Below are positions 8,408 to 16,970 of a stretch of 64,000 bases of DNA, piece by piece. The position numbers and the translations under genes are program-made. The notes under the pieces are model-generated. The model was not told the origin of the DNA and ran no database searches. It saw only the letters and a program-made list of their open reading frames with translations. Source of the stretch: Streptomyces sp. C10-9-1 (lineage in GTDB: Bacteria; Actinomycetota; Actinomycetes; Streptomycetales; Streptomycetaceae); contig NZ_JANHKP010000018.1 of NCBI RefSeq assembly GCF_024497955.1, positions 62,001 through 126,000 of the forward strand. The letters run 5' to 3'. The stretch's first letter is position 1, and each line of letters begins with the position of its first letter.

Positions 8408-9598
8408 TCAGCCGCGGCTGCGAGCGCCCAGGGCGATGCCCGCGGCGACGGTCGCGGCCGCCGCGAGGCCCGCCAGGGGGACGGCCCAGTGCCCGGCCAG
8501 GGTGGCGAGCAGCACCAGGAAGGCGCCGCAGGGCAGCACCAGGTGCTCGGCGATGTCCCGCTTGAAGTGGCGTGCGTGGACGGCCCACACGGAGACCATG
8601 AACAGCGCGGTGGGAAGGGTCACGGCGAACGCGGCCCCGGTCGCGGACACGTGGGCGTGGTGGGTGACCTGCTCCACCGCCACCTCCAGGCCGGCCCCGA
8701 TCGCGGCCGCGGAGCCGAGGACGACGTAGTGGGCGTAGCCCCACAGGAACGCCTGGCGGCTGGAGACCAGGTACTCGTGGATGGGAACGGAGAAGTAGAT
8801 CCAGAAGGCCGCGAACACGATCACCAGGCCGCCCGCGGCGACCGGCAGCAGGTCGCCGAGCGCGTGCTCGTCCAGCCCGGCCTGCACGGCGACGCTGGTG
8901 GCCGCGATGCTCTCGCCGAGCATGATGATGGTGAACAGCCCGTAGCGCTCCGAGATGTGGTGCGGATGCCAGGGGGTGCGCCGGCTGTGCTCGGCGAAGG
9001 CGGGGACGGCCAGCTCCGCGACGATCAGCGGCGCGATGCCCCACAGCCATGCGGCATCGGGCAGCAGCACCAGCACCACCCAGCCGAGCTGCACCAGGAC
9101 CAGGCCCCCGGCGTACCGCAGGGCGGTCGTCCGCCCCGCGCCGGTCTCCCCGCGGGAGGCGCGCAGCCACTGGGCGGTGAGGGCCACGCGCATGATCAGG
9201 TAGCCGACGACGGCCACCGTGTAGTCGCCTTCGTCGAAGGCCTCGGGGATCCCGGCCGCCAGGACCAGCACCCCGGCCATCTGGACCAGGGTGGCCACCC
9301 GGTAGGGGACGTCGTCGCAGTCGTAGGCGGAGGCGAACCAGGTGAAGTTCACCCAGGCCCACCACAGCGCGAAGAACACCAGGAGGTACCCGCCGATGCC
9401 GTGGGCCGGATCGCCCTCCGCGACGGCGTGGACGAGCCGGGCCCCGGCGCGGGCGACGGCCACCACGAAGCACAGGTCGAACAGCAGCTCCAGCGGAGTG
9501 GCGGCCCGGTGCGCCTCGTCGGGGCGCCGGGAGGTCATCCGCACCAGGGGCCGCACGACCCGGCCCCGGCCCACTCCCTGGGAACTGTGCTCGGTCAT
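8408..9598 (-). CDS. Low temperature requirement A (LtrA) family membrane protein
   Basis: A 396-residue polytopic protein. Typical LtrA motifs are present: TPLELLFDLCFVVAVA, WWAWVNFTWFASAYD, GIPEAFDEGDYTVAV, and WHPHHISERYGLFTIIMLGES, followed by paired transmembrane helices. The molecular function of the family is not established; it is named from a Listeria cold-growth phenotype. The ATG at 9598 precedes MTEHSSQG and the family begins soon after. It lies on the same strand as the methyltransferase and upstream RiPP-type genes but 150 bases away, so membership of that locus is uncertain. Confidence 0.9.
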   Translation of the reverse strand: MTEHSSQGVGRGRVVRPLVRMTSRRPDEAHRAATPLELLFDLCFVVAVARAGARLVHAVAEGDPAHGIGGYLLVFFALWWAWVNFTWFASAYDCDDVPYRVATLVQMAGVLVLAAGIPEAFDEGDYTVAVVGYLIMRVALTAQWLRASRGETGAGRTTALRYAGGLVLVQLGWVVLVLLPDAAWLWGIAPLIVAELAVPAFAEHSRRTPWHPHHISERYGLFTIIMLGESIAATSVAVQAGLDEHALGDLLPVAAGGLVIVFAAFWIYFSVPIHEYLVSSRQAFLWGYAHYVVLGSAAAIGAGLEVAVEQVTHHAHVSATGAAFAVTLPTALFMVSVWAVHARHFKRDIAEHLVLPCGAFLVLLATLAGHWAVPLAGLAAAATVAAGIALGARSRG

Positions 9599-9750
9599 CT
9601 CCGGTCCGCCTCCCGCTCGGCATCGCACGTCGTCCCAGAATGGCCCAGAAGGGCCGAGGGGACGCGGCAGGCGCGGCGGGAGGGCGGGCGGCGGTGCCTC
9701 GCCGGGGGGCGGGACCGCCGCCGGGGCCCGGCGGGCCGGATCCGGGCCGG

Positions 9751-10380
9751 TCAGCGCGGGCGGCGGCAGTGCACGTAGAGCTGGGGTTCGGGCGTGGCGA
9801 GCTCCGTCGCCGGGGTGAACTCCTCCTCCCGGACCTCGGCCACGCTCAGCCCCGCCTCCTCCACCAGGTGCACGAACGCCTCGGTGGAGAAGCTGGTGAG
9901 GGTCACCTCGTGGCCCATCCAGCGGCCCTCGACTCCGTCGAGGTCGAGGGGGACGGTGGCGAGAGCGCAGACGCCGCCGGGCACCAGCGCGGCGGCCGCC
10001 CTGGCAAGGACGGCGCGCTGCTCGGCGCGGGTCATCTGGAGCAGGCTGAAGTAGGAGCAGACGCCGTCGTAGTGGCCCGGCTCCGGCTCGTGGGTGCGGA
10101 TGTCGGCGAGGAGGAAGCGGGCGTCGGGCACATGGCGCGAGGCCAGCTCGACCATGACCGGTGACACGTCGACGCCCGTCACCCGGTGCCCGGATCCGGC
10201 GAGGGCGGCGGCGACGGGCCTGCCGGTGCCGGACCCGATGTCGAGGACCCGGCTCCCGGGCGGCAGTTCGCCCAGGAGCCAGGCCACGCTCTGCCTGCGC
10301 CCCTCGGAGGCGGCGAAGGCGCTCTCGTACTCCTCCGCGATCGCGTCGAAGAGACGGGCCGCGGGCGGCGGTTGCTGCAC
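9751..10380 (-). CDS. Class I SAM-dependent methyltransferase
   Basis: The 209-residue protein has the canonical SAM-binding motif VLDIGSGTGRPVAAAL, the acidic motif II VTGVDVSP, and post-motif FLLADIRTHEP with the YDGVCSYFSLLQM motif, an arrangement usual for small-molecule methyltransferases. No additional substrate domain is visible. It is 136 bases downstream of the 170-residue unknown and may belong to the same unit as the adenylate-forming enzyme and the KSGCIS-repeat peptide, in which case a methylation tailoring step is possible. The substrate cannot be inferred from sequence. Confidence 0.88.
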   Translation of the reverse strand: MQQPPPAARLFDAIAEEYESAFAASEGRRQSVAWLLGELPPGSRVLDIGSGTGRPVAAALAGSGHRVTGVDVSPVMVELASRHVPDARFLLADIRTHEPEPGHYDGVCSYFSLLQMTRAEQRAVLARAAAALVPGGVCALATVPLDLDGVEGRWMGHEVTLTSFSTEAFVHLVEEAGLSVAEVREEEFTPATELATPEPQLYVHCRRPR

Positions 10381-10516
10381 GGGGTGCCTTCCGGTCGGGG
10401 CGGTCGGGTGGCGTCGGACGCGGGCGGTGCGGTGCCGGCCCGGAGGGAGGCACTGCGCCGCGGCGGGCCGGGTGCCTGGACGCTTCCCTCGGCCACGGGG
10501 GGTGAAACCGCGGGGC

Positions 10517-11029
10517 CTACGGCCCGTCCGGGAGGTCGATCTCCGCGATCTCCTCCAGGGACATGTCCAGTTGCCGGTGGAGGAAGCGGACGATCGTCCA
10601 GTGCGGCAGCGCCTCCTCCTCGAACGGCCCGAACGCCCGGCAGTACAGGGGGATCCAGCGCAGCGCCTCCTCCACGACCTCCTCGCGCCCGGGCTCGCGC
10701 TGGTAGTCCTGGTAGGCGATGCTGCGGTGCTCGATGAGGTAGCCGCCGGGAAGCCGCTCCTCGCAGAGGGCCCGGTACTCGCGGGTCTGGAGGATCAGGT
10801 AGTGCCAGATCTCGTCCACGGCCTGCTCGACCGGGAGGAACAGTCCGGAGAGCCGCTCGCGGTGGAGCGAGACCAGGTACAGGTAGCGGAGGCATTCGAG
10901 TACCTGCCGTTCGACGAACGCCTTCGGGGGGCCGTCCCCGGCGGAGAAGTGGGCCACGACCTCCTCGTGGAGGTCGTGGCCGAGGAGGGTGCGCAGGTCC
11001 TCGGCCGTCGTCTGCGGTGGTGCGCTCAC
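10517..11029 (-). CDS. Conserved protein with DExWH-type motif (DUF1399-like)
   Basis: The 170-residue, mostly helical protein is not assigned a function. It contains VEQAVDEIWHYLILQTREY and RALCEERLPGGYLIEHR, which resemble the D-E-x-W-H motif of glycine-rich-domain (DUF1399) proteins, where the His/Asp/Glu set may bind metal. The GTG start at 11029 has a GAGGGAGAG ribosome site. The gene lies 82 bases downstream of the adenylate-forming enzyme on the same strand and is probably cotranscribed with it, so a partner role in peptide or small-molecule tailoring is possible. This is context, not demonstrated homology. Confidence 0.7.
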   Translation of the reverse strand: MSAPPQTTAEDLRTLLGHDLHEEVVAHFSAGDGPPKAFVERQVLECLRYLYLVSLHRERLSGLFLPVEQAVDEIWHYLILQTREYRALCEERLPGGYLIEHRSIAYQDYQREPGREEVVEEALRWIPLYCRAFGPFEEEALPHWTIVRFLHRQLDMSLEEIAEIDLPDGP

Positions 11030-11111
11030 GTCTCTCCCTCGAGGTGCGGTGCGGTGCCGCCGGCGCGTCGGCGCCGGGGCCTCGCGGTGGGGTGCCGGTT
11101 TCCCGGCGCGG

Positions 11112-12368
11112 TCAGCGGCTCGTGTCGAGCCAGGCGTACTTGCCGGATCGGCCGATGGGGACGTGGTCGCGGTGCTCCAGCGCGCAGCGGCGTCCGACGA
11201 GGGCGCCGACGGCCCCTGCCAGTTCCCCGGCCACGGGCGGTGCCAGCGGGGCTCCGTCGAAGGTGGTGTACGACAGACGGGCGTCCCGGTCGCCGTCGAC
11301 GCGGAGCCGGTGGACGAAGACGGCGGGGGAGATCCCGGCGACGCAGTCGTCCAGGTCCCCCTGGGCGATCGGGCCCCGGCGGCCGGTGCGCAGCGCTCCT
11401 GCGGGCAGCAGTTCCTTCTCCCGTCCGCAGAAGCGCTCGATCCGCTCCGGGTCCGGGGTGCCGTCGAGGGTCCGCACGCAGTCGCCCGAGCGGTAGCGGA
11501 TCAGCGGCATGTAGGGGTTGCGGACGCTGGAGACGATCAGGCTGTAGATGTCGCTTCCCGGGGTGACGGGCAGGAGTTCGACGCTCATCCGGTCGAGGTG
11601 GGGGTGGTACCGGCCGTGGCGGTCGCTGTAGTAGAGGTAGCCGAGTTCGGTGCTGCCGAAGAGGTCGACGACCGGGCAGGCGAAGTGCCGCGTCAGGAAG
11701 CGCCGGACGTTGGTGGGGGTGTACTCGTAGGCGTGGACGATGCTGGCGGGCCGCGGGAGGTCCTCCCACAGGCCCCACCGGCGGGCCTTGAGGACCAGAT
11801 GGGCCAGGTGGTAGCCGGAGCAGTCGAGGTGGTACCAGCCGCGGGGGTGCGCCCGGCGGGCCTCGTGGATCTCCGCCACCATCCGTTCGACGTCGGAGCG
11901 CTCCCACTGCGCCGGGTCCAGGCGCAGGTTGAGGTACACGGTGCGGTCGTCGAGCCTGCGGTCGCGCAGCGACGGCACCGGTTCGGGCGTGGCACCGCGT
12001 TTCCCGGCGTTGGTGCGTGCGACGTGCTCCGTCGCCAGCACGGTGGTCAGGGAGACGCGCTCGCAGCCCTGCTCCCAGGTGAAGGCGATGTCCGGGTGCT
12101 CGCTCCAGAGCCTGTAGTAGGAGTGCAGCAGGAAGTACGGGGGCCGGATGATCTGCATCCTGGCGTGGTTGGTGCCGGTGGAGAGCACGAACTCCGCCTC
12201 GCCCTCGGCGAGCGCGGCAGCCAGTCGCGGCGTCATCCAGTTGCCGGGGAACCCCCGGGCGATCTCGGGCTTCTCCAGGACGGGGAAGCTGCCCGCGGCA
12301 ACCGACGCGCGGTAGATCGGTATGTCCCTCACCTGTTCGACGAACTCTGCCGGCGGTTGACCGTGCAC
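11112..12368 (-). CDS. Adenylate-forming enzyme (PaaK/LuxE-like)
   Basis: This 418-residue protein has the landmarks of phenylacetate-CoA ligase/LuxE-type acyl-activating enzymes: FVLSTGTNHARMQI (phosphate-loop region, S-T-G-T), HAYEYTPTNVRRFL, VVDLFGSTELGYLYY (A5-type motif), YRSGDCVRTL and GREKELLPAG. Such enzymes adenylate a carboxylic acid and pass it to CoA, a protein or an amine. The start is GTG 12368, preceded by an AGGGGG site, rather than upstream in-frame codons in low-complexity sequence. It follows the 51-residue KSGCIS-repeat peptide by 143 bases on the same strand. A tailoring role for that peptide is inferred from position; no acyl carrier or acyltransferase is adjacent. Confidence 0.78.
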   Translation of the reverse strand: MHGQPPAEFVEQVRDIPIYRASVAAGSFPVLEKPEIARGFPGNWMTPRLAAALAEGEAEFVLSTGTNHARMQIIRPPYFLLHSYYRLWSEHPDIAFTWEQGCERVSLTTVLATEHVARTNAGKRGATPEPVPSLRDRRLDDRTVYLNLRLDPAQWERSDVERMVAEIHEARRAHPRGWYHLDCSGYHLAHLVLKARRWGLWEDLPRPASIVHAYEYTPTNVRRFLTRHFACPVVDLFGSTELGYLYYSDRHGRYHPHLDRMSVELLPVTPGSDIYSLIVSSVRNPYMPLIRYRSGDCVRTLDGTPDPERIERFCGREKELLPAGALRTGRRGPIAQGDLDDCVAGISPAVFVHRLRVDGDRDARLSYTTFDGAPLAPPVAGELAGAVGALVGRRCALEHRDHVPIGRSGKYAWLDTSR

Positions 12369-12511
12369 GCGAGCACCCCCTGTGGACCGGTTGGCGGATT
12401 GCGGATTCACTGCCGGCGAGGGCCGGGGTCCCTTGCGGAATCCCTGCCGGGAAAGGGGCCGGGGGCCCTGGAGGCACGCCCGGCCCATCCCGCTCCCCCG
12501 TCAGCCGCGGT

Positions 12512-12667
12512 TCAGGAGATGCAGCCCGACTTTCCGGCGGCGCTGATGCAGCCGGACTTCGGAGCCGCGCTGATGCAGCCGGACTTGGCCGAACCCTGGG
12601 CCGAGTTGACGGCCACCCACTTCTGCCAGACGGCGTCCTGCGACATCTTCGCGATCAGCTTTTCCAT
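12512..12667 (-). CDS. Candidate RiPP precursor peptide with three KSGCIS repeats
   Basis: A 51-residue peptide starting at ATG 12667, with a strong GGAGGG ribosome site 4 bases upstream. The first ~27 residues (MEKLIAKMSQDAVWQKWVAV, then NSAQGSA) look like an amphipathic leader. The remainder is a nine-residue unit KSGCISAA(P/G) repeated, ending in KSGCIS as the last six residues. Short length, leader-like N-terminus, Ser/Cys-rich repeated C-terminus and adjacent tailoring-type enzymes are the usual marks of a multi-core RiPP precursor. No lanthionine, lasso, thiopeptide or radical-SAM enzyme is adjacent. I do not recognise the family; a structural or regulatory small protein is the alternative. 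Confidence 0.72.
   Translation of the reverse strand: MEKLIAKMSQDAVWQKWVAVNSAQGSAKSGCISAAPKSGCISAAGKSGCIS
12515..12586 (-). repeat. 27-bp tandem repeat encoding KSGCIS cores
   Basis: Two full 27-base units and one 18-base unit encode residues 28-51 of the candidate precursor. The DNA repeats (GCTGATGCAGCCGGACTT on the + strand) are almost identical, indicating recent duplication or selection for homogeneous cores. Confidence 0.9.
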
Positions 12668-12724
12668 GCGACCCTCCGAATAGGAACATAGGAACGACGG
12701 CCATTGATTGTGGCGCGGTGACAG

Positions 12725-12754
12725 ACCGTAAAGCCCAGACCAAGTCACTGTCAA
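12725..12754 (-). promoter_or_regulatory. Vegetative-type promoter of the KSGCIS peptide gene
   Basis: On the minus strand TTGACA (12754-12749) is followed after 18 bases by TACGGT (12730-12725), matching the HrdB consensus TTGACA / TAnnnT. The predicted transcript starts near 12718, about 50 bases before the peptide ATG. This supports the peptide gene as the first cistron of the minus-strand unit. Confidence 0.6.
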
Positions 12755-13430
12755 TGAAGGGCAATCCGGATGGCGCTATCAGGACACGAGAGCGCTCTCA
12801 CGCGGCAATTCGAGACAGCACCCGGGTCGACCCAGGTCAACGGAACCCCCCGTTCACCCCGCCGTCGCCAAACCGCCCCGACACGGGAGGAGCGGCGCAA
12901 CCGCGCGCACCCCAAGAGCCCGCCACCGGGGCACGGGGGCGGCCGCAGGGGTCGGCGGCGGGCCCCGCGAGCCGGACGGCCGGACCTCCCGCCGGAGCCC
13001 GCACACCCGGCACCAGTCCCCGGCGCCCGCTCCGCACTTGACGATCCCTTGACCTGGACTGCAAGGTAATCCGCGGGTAAAGCGGACTTCCCGTTCTCCC
13101 GGCAGTACCACCACCATCTCCATTCGGCCACAAGCACGAGGATGGCGATGCTTTTCGGCCCGACTCTGGCGCGCACCCGCTGAAACCCGACGGACACCTG
13201 CGGTTTTCGGACATCCATCGAATCCGTGCATCCGCATCCCGAGGGAATTCCGAACACTCCACCCGTATTCGGAGCACGGCAATGCGCGCCCCGCCCGGCC
13301 GCCCCGGCGCACCGCCTCCGCACAGGGCGGTCCGCTCCGCTCCACGCCATTGCCGAGTGAATATGCCGCTGCCCGGTGCCGGGGGAATCCTCCCCCGCGC
13401 CTTTCCCTCCCTTCCCCAGAGAGGCCCCCC
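12755..13430. other. Intergenic region without a supportable gene
   Basis: About 680 bases between the KSGCIS peptide promoter and the carbonic anhydrase. Open frames here read as low-complexity Arg/Pro/Gly sequence. It probably holds the carbonic anhydrase promoter, which I could not pin down. Confidence 0.5.
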
Positions 13431-14024
13431 ATGAAGCCCCTGATCGACCGGGCACGCTCCTTCACGGCCCATGTGGCCGAGCATTCCGAGGAGTTCCGCG
13501 CCCTGGAGGCCGGCCAGCGCCCCGAGGTGCTCTTCATCACCTGCTCCGACTCCCGGGTGGTGCCCGCCCTCATCACCGGCGCGCGGCCCGGGGAGCTCTT
13601 CGAACTCCGCACCGCCGGAAACGTCGTGCCGGAGTACGGTGCCGACCGGCCCTGCGCGGAGGCCGCCACCGTCGAGTACGCGGTGGAGGTGCTCGGCGTG
13701 CGCGACGTCGTCGTCTGCGGCCACTCGCACTGCGGCGCGGTGGGCGCCCTGGTCCGCTCCGACGACCTCTCCGCCGTCCCCTCCGTACAGGGGTGGCTGG
13801 AGCGGTCGACCCCGCGCCCCGCGGGCGGCCCGGGAGTCCGCCCCGACCTCGCCGAGTCCGTGCAGGACCATGCGCTCACCCAGCTGCAGCGCCTCCACGC
13901 GCACCCCAGCGTGGCGAGGCGGGTCGCGGAGGGAGCCCTGTCCCTGCACGCCTGGTACTACGAGGTCCACACGGGCGCCGTGCGGACCTACGACACCGGC
14001 AGCGGATCCTTCAGGCCGCTGTGA
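13431..14024 (+). CDS. Beta-class carbonic anhydrase
   Basis: A 197-residue cytoplasmic enzyme that interconverts CO2 and bicarbonate. The beta-class zinc site is complete: Cys38 in ITCSDSRV with the Asp40/Arg42 dyad, and His98 and Cys101 in CGHSHCGAV. RTAGNVVPEYG is the second conserved family motif. The start ATG at 13431 is preceded by AGAGAGG and puts MKPLIDRARSF at the N-terminus as usual for the family; an upstream in-frame ATG lacks support. The next gene, 64 bases downstream, is a SulP transporter, a pairing that suggests joint bicarbonate handling. Confidence 0.95.
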   Translation: MKPLIDRARSFTAHVAEHSEEFRALEAGQRPEVLFITCSDSRVVPALITGARPGELFELRTAGNVVPEYGADRPCAEAATVEYAVEVLGVRDVVVCGHSHCGAVGALVRSDDLSAVPSVQGWLERSTPRPAGGPGVRPDLAESVQDHALTQLQRLHAHPSVARRVAEGALSLHAWYYEVHTGAVRTYDTGSGSFRPL

Positions 14025-14088
14025 ACCACACCGCCCGTGCCCTTCGGCCGCAACCCCCACCAACCCCACACATCGAGGAAGGCCGCTG

Positions 14089-15546
14089 ATGTTATCCCCC
14101 CTCGGCAACACCTCCGACGTCCGACGGGACGTCCTGGCGTCGCTGGTCGTGTTCCTGGTCGCCCTGCCCCTGTGTGTCGGCGTCGCCGTGGCCTCCGGCG
14201 TCCCCGCCGAGCTGGGCCTGATCACCGGCATCGTCGGCGGGCTCGTGGTCGGTGCCCTGCCCGGCAGCAGCCTCCAGGTCAGCGGCCCGGCCGCGGGACT
14301 GACGGTCCTGGTCTACGAGGCCGTGCAGACCTTCGGCCTCGCCGCACTGGGCGCCCTCGTGCTGGTCTCCGGACTCCTCCAGATCGGCCTGGGAGCCCTG
14401 CGGTTCGGCCGTGTCTTCCGCGCCATCTCCGTCTCCGTCGTCCACGGGATGCTCGCGGGCATCGGCCTGGTGCTGCTCTTCGGGCAGCTCTACACGATGG
14501 CCGGGCTGGAGCAGCCCCGCTCCGGCTTCGAGAAGATCATCGGTGTGCCCGGGCTGGTGGCCGACGTGCTCACCTCCCGGCAGGCACTGACCGCCTCGGC
14601 ACTCGGCCTGGGGACCATCGCCGTCCTGGTCCTCTGGAAGAGACTGCCGGCCCGCGTCCGGGTACTCCCCGCTCCCCTCGCCGCGGTGGCCCTGGCCACG
14701 GCCGTGGCCGCCGCCGGGGGCCTGTCCGTCCCGCGGGTCGAGGTACAGGGGCTGCTGTCGGCCGTACAGCCCCCCGGCGCTTCGGCCTTCGCCGCCCTGG
14801 CAAGCCTCGCCGCGGTCGGCACCGTGCTCGCCTTCGCGCTGATCGCCTCGGCCGAGAGCCTGTTCAGCGCCGCCGCCGTCGACAGGATGCACAACGGCAA
14901 GGGCACCGAGTACGACAAGGAGCTGATGGCGCAGGGAGTGGGCAACACGCTGTGCGGCGCGCTCGGCGCCCTGCCGCTGACCGCCGTCATCGTCCGCAGC
15001 TCCGCCAATGTCCAGGCGGGTGCCAGGACGAAGCTCTCGCGCGTCCTGCACGGGCTGTGGCTGGTGCTGTTCGCGGCACTGCTACCCGCGGCCATCGGGA
15101 TCATCCCGCTCGCCGCGCTCGCCGGAGTCCTGCTCCACGCCGGCTGCAAGCTCGTCCCCACCGGGGAGTTCCTTCCGCTGTGGCGCAGGCACCGGGGCGA
15201 GGCGCTGGTCCTGGCCGCCACGGCGCTGGCCATCGTCGCCGTCGGGATGTTCGAGGGCGTGCTCCTCGGCCTGCTGCTGGCCGTGGTCAAGTGCGCCTGG
15301 GAGACCTCCCAGGTGCAGGTCGGCGTGCACGAGCTGACCGACGGCCGGCTCATCGTCTCCATCACCGGCTCGGCGACCTTCCTGCGCCTGCCGCGGCTGC
15401 TGGAGGCGCTGGAGGCGATCCCGCAGGACCGGCCGGTCGAGCTGGACCTCACCGGGGTCCGCCACCTCGACCACGCCTGCGCCACCACGCTCGACACCTG
15501 GGCGCAGCGGCGCGGGACATCGGTCGCCACCCTGACCAACGCCTGA
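14089..15546 (+). CDS. SulP family anion (bicarbonate/sulfate) transporter
   Basis: The 485-residue membrane protein has the SulP core: RRDVLASLVVFLVALPLCVG, GVPAELGLITGIVGG, QVSGPAAGLTVLVYEAV, and about 12-14 transmembrane segments, then a short STAS-like C-terminus (RPVELDLTGVRHLDHACATTLD). Members import bicarbonate or sulfate, often coupled to sodium or protons. Its direct linkage to a beta-carbonic anhydrase favours bicarbonate. Compared with full-length SulP proteins the STAS part is short, ~60-70 residues. A strong hairpin terminator follows the gene. Confidence 0.92.
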   Translation: MLSPLGNTSDVRRDVLASLVVFLVALPLCVGVAVASGVPAELGLITGIVGGLVVGALPGSSLQVSGPAAGLTVLVYEAVQTFGLAALGALVLVSGLLQIGLGALRFGRVFRAISVSVVHGMLAGIGLVLLFGQLYTMAGLEQPRSGFEKIIGVPGLVADVLTSRQALTASALGLGTIAVLVLWKRLPARVRVLPAPLAAVALATAVAAAGGLSVPRVEVQGLLSAVQPPGASAFAALASLAAVGTVLAFALIASAESLFSAAAVDRMHNGKGTEYDKELMAQGVGNTLCGALGALPLTAVIVRSSANVQAGARTKLSRVLHGLWLVLFAALLPAAIGIIPLAALAGVLLHAGCKLVPTGEFLPLWRRHRGEALVLAATALAIVAVGMFEGVLLGLLLAVVKCAWETSQVQVGVHELTDGRLIVSITGSATFLRLPRLLEALEAIPQDRPVELDLTGVRHLDHACATTLDTWAQRRGTSVATLTNA

Positions 15547-15569
15547 GCCCCACCGCTCCTGCCACCGCC

Positions 15570-15612
15570 GCCGCCCCCTCCGGCCCCCGCACCGCGGGCC
15601 GGAGGGGGCGGC
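15570..15612 (+). terminator. Rho-independent-type hairpin after SulP
   Basis: A perfect 17-bp inverted repeat (arms 15570-15586 and 15596-15612, GCCGCCCCCTCCGGCCC and its complement) with a 9-base loop lies 23 bases after the SulP stop. No U-tract follows, as usual in actinomycetes. Confidence 0.8.
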
Positions 15613-15765
15613 ACGCGAGGTGAGCACAGGGCGCGAGGGGCGGGGAACGCGCCAGCCCGGGGGGTTGGCCGATCCTCGCGTTGACCAGATGGATGCCTGA
15701 GGCATGTAGTTGTCCGTGGAGCCACCTTCGTCCGAGCCGCCGATGCCACCGTCTGCGAGGCCCCC

Positions 15766-16953
15766 ATGACCGAAGCCGCAGCCTTCCCCCAGGACCGCAC
15801 CTGCCCCTACCACCCGCCCGGCGCCTACACCTCGTCACGCCGCACGCACCCGCTCTCCCGGGTGACCCTGTGGGACGGACGCTCCGTGTGGCTGGTGACC
15901 GGGCACGCCGCCGCCCGGGCGCTCCTCGCGGACCAGCGGCTGTCCAGCGACTCCACCCACCGCGACTTCCCCGTGCCCACCGAGCGGGCGGCGCTCCGGC
16001 GGCGCCGTCGCCCGGCGCTGCTCGGGCTCGACGACCCCGAGCACCACGCACAGCGGCGGATGCTGATCCGCGGCTTCACCCTCCAGCGCGCGGAGCGGAT
16101 GCGGCCCCGCATCCGGACCGTGGTCGACGGGCTGCTGGATGCGGTGGAGGCGCAGGGTCCTCCCGCCGAGCTGGTCGCCTCCTTCGCGCTGCCCGTGCCG
16201 TCCATGGTGATCTGCGAGCTGCTCGGGGTGCCCTACGCGGACCACGAGTTCTTCGAGACGCAGTCGCGCCGTCTGCTGCGCGGTCCCACGGGGGCGGACG
16301 TCGAGGACGCCCTCGCGCGACTGGAGGCGTACCTGGGCGACCTGGTCGACCGCAAGCGGGCGCACCCCGGCGAGGGGGTGCTCGACGACCTGGTGGCACG
16401 TCAGCTGGAAACGGGCGCACCGCAGCGGGAGGAACTGGTCCAGCTGGCCACGATCCTGCTGGTCGCAGGGCACGAGACCACGGCCAACATGATCTCCCTG
16501 GGCGCCTTCACACTGCTGCGGCACCCCCGGCGGATGGCGGAGCTGCGAGCGAACCCCGCGCTCGTCCCGGCCGCCGTGGAGGAACTGCTGAGGTTCCTGT
16601 CCGTCGCCGACGGCCTGCTGCGCGTGGCACGCGAGGACACGGAGGTCGCCGGAGTGCTGATCCGCGCCGGTGAGGGCGTGGTGTTCGCCACCTCCGCCAT
16701 CAACCGGGACACCGAGGTCTACGCCGCCCCCGACTTGCTGGACTGGGCCCGCCCGGCCCGTCACCACCTGGCCTTCGGCCACGGCATCCACCAGTGCCTG
16801 GGACAGAACCTCGCCCGGGCGGAGCTGGAGATCGCGCTGGGCACGCTGCTGCGCCGGCTGCCCGGGCTGCGGCTCGCGGTGCCCCCGCAGGAGGTTCCCT
16901 TCAAGCCCGGCGACACGATCCAGGGGATGCTCGAACTCCCCGTCACCTGGTGA
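15766..16953 (+). CDS. Cytochrome P450 (CYP105-like)
   Basis: A soluble 395-residue P450. The I-helix oxygen-activation motif is LLVAGHETTANM, the ExxR pair lies in the K-helix after that, and the heme loop reads LAFGHGIHQCLGQNLARAE with the axial Cys. RDFPVPTE and LLGLDDPEHHAQRRML are typical of the CYP105 group, broad-substrate monooxygenases of streptomycetes. A ferredoxin gene starts 17 bases downstream, so electron delivery is encoded alongside. Short RAHPG and FLSVADGLLRVA segments match CYP105 neighbours but do not reveal the substrate. No biosynthetic gene is directly coupled to it. Confidence 0.95.
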   Translation: MTEAAAFPQDRTCPYHPPGAYTSSRRTHPLSRVTLWDGRSVWLVTGHAAARALLADQRLSSDSTHRDFPVPTERAALRRRRRPALLGLDDPEHHAQRRMLIRGFTLQRAERMRPRIRTVVDGLLDAVEAQGPPAELVASFALPVPSMVICELLGVPYADHEFFETQSRRLLRGPTGADVEDALARLEAYLGDLVDRKRAHPGEGVLDDLVARQLETGAPQREELVQLATILLVAGHETTANMISLGAFTLLRHPRRMAELRANPALVPAAVEELLRFLSVADGLLRVAREDTEVAGVLIRAGEGVVFATSAINRDTEVYAAPDLLDWARPARHHLAFGHGIHQCLGQNLARAELEIALGTLLRRLPGLRLAVPPQEVPFKPGDTIQGMLELPVTW

Positions 16954-16970
16954 GGGGAGGCGGGCAGCCC

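Noticed and set aside
7200-9623. An 807-codon minus-strand frame spanning GH114 and LtrA
   Set aside because: Low-complexity shadow; its region overlaps well-defined genes in other frames.
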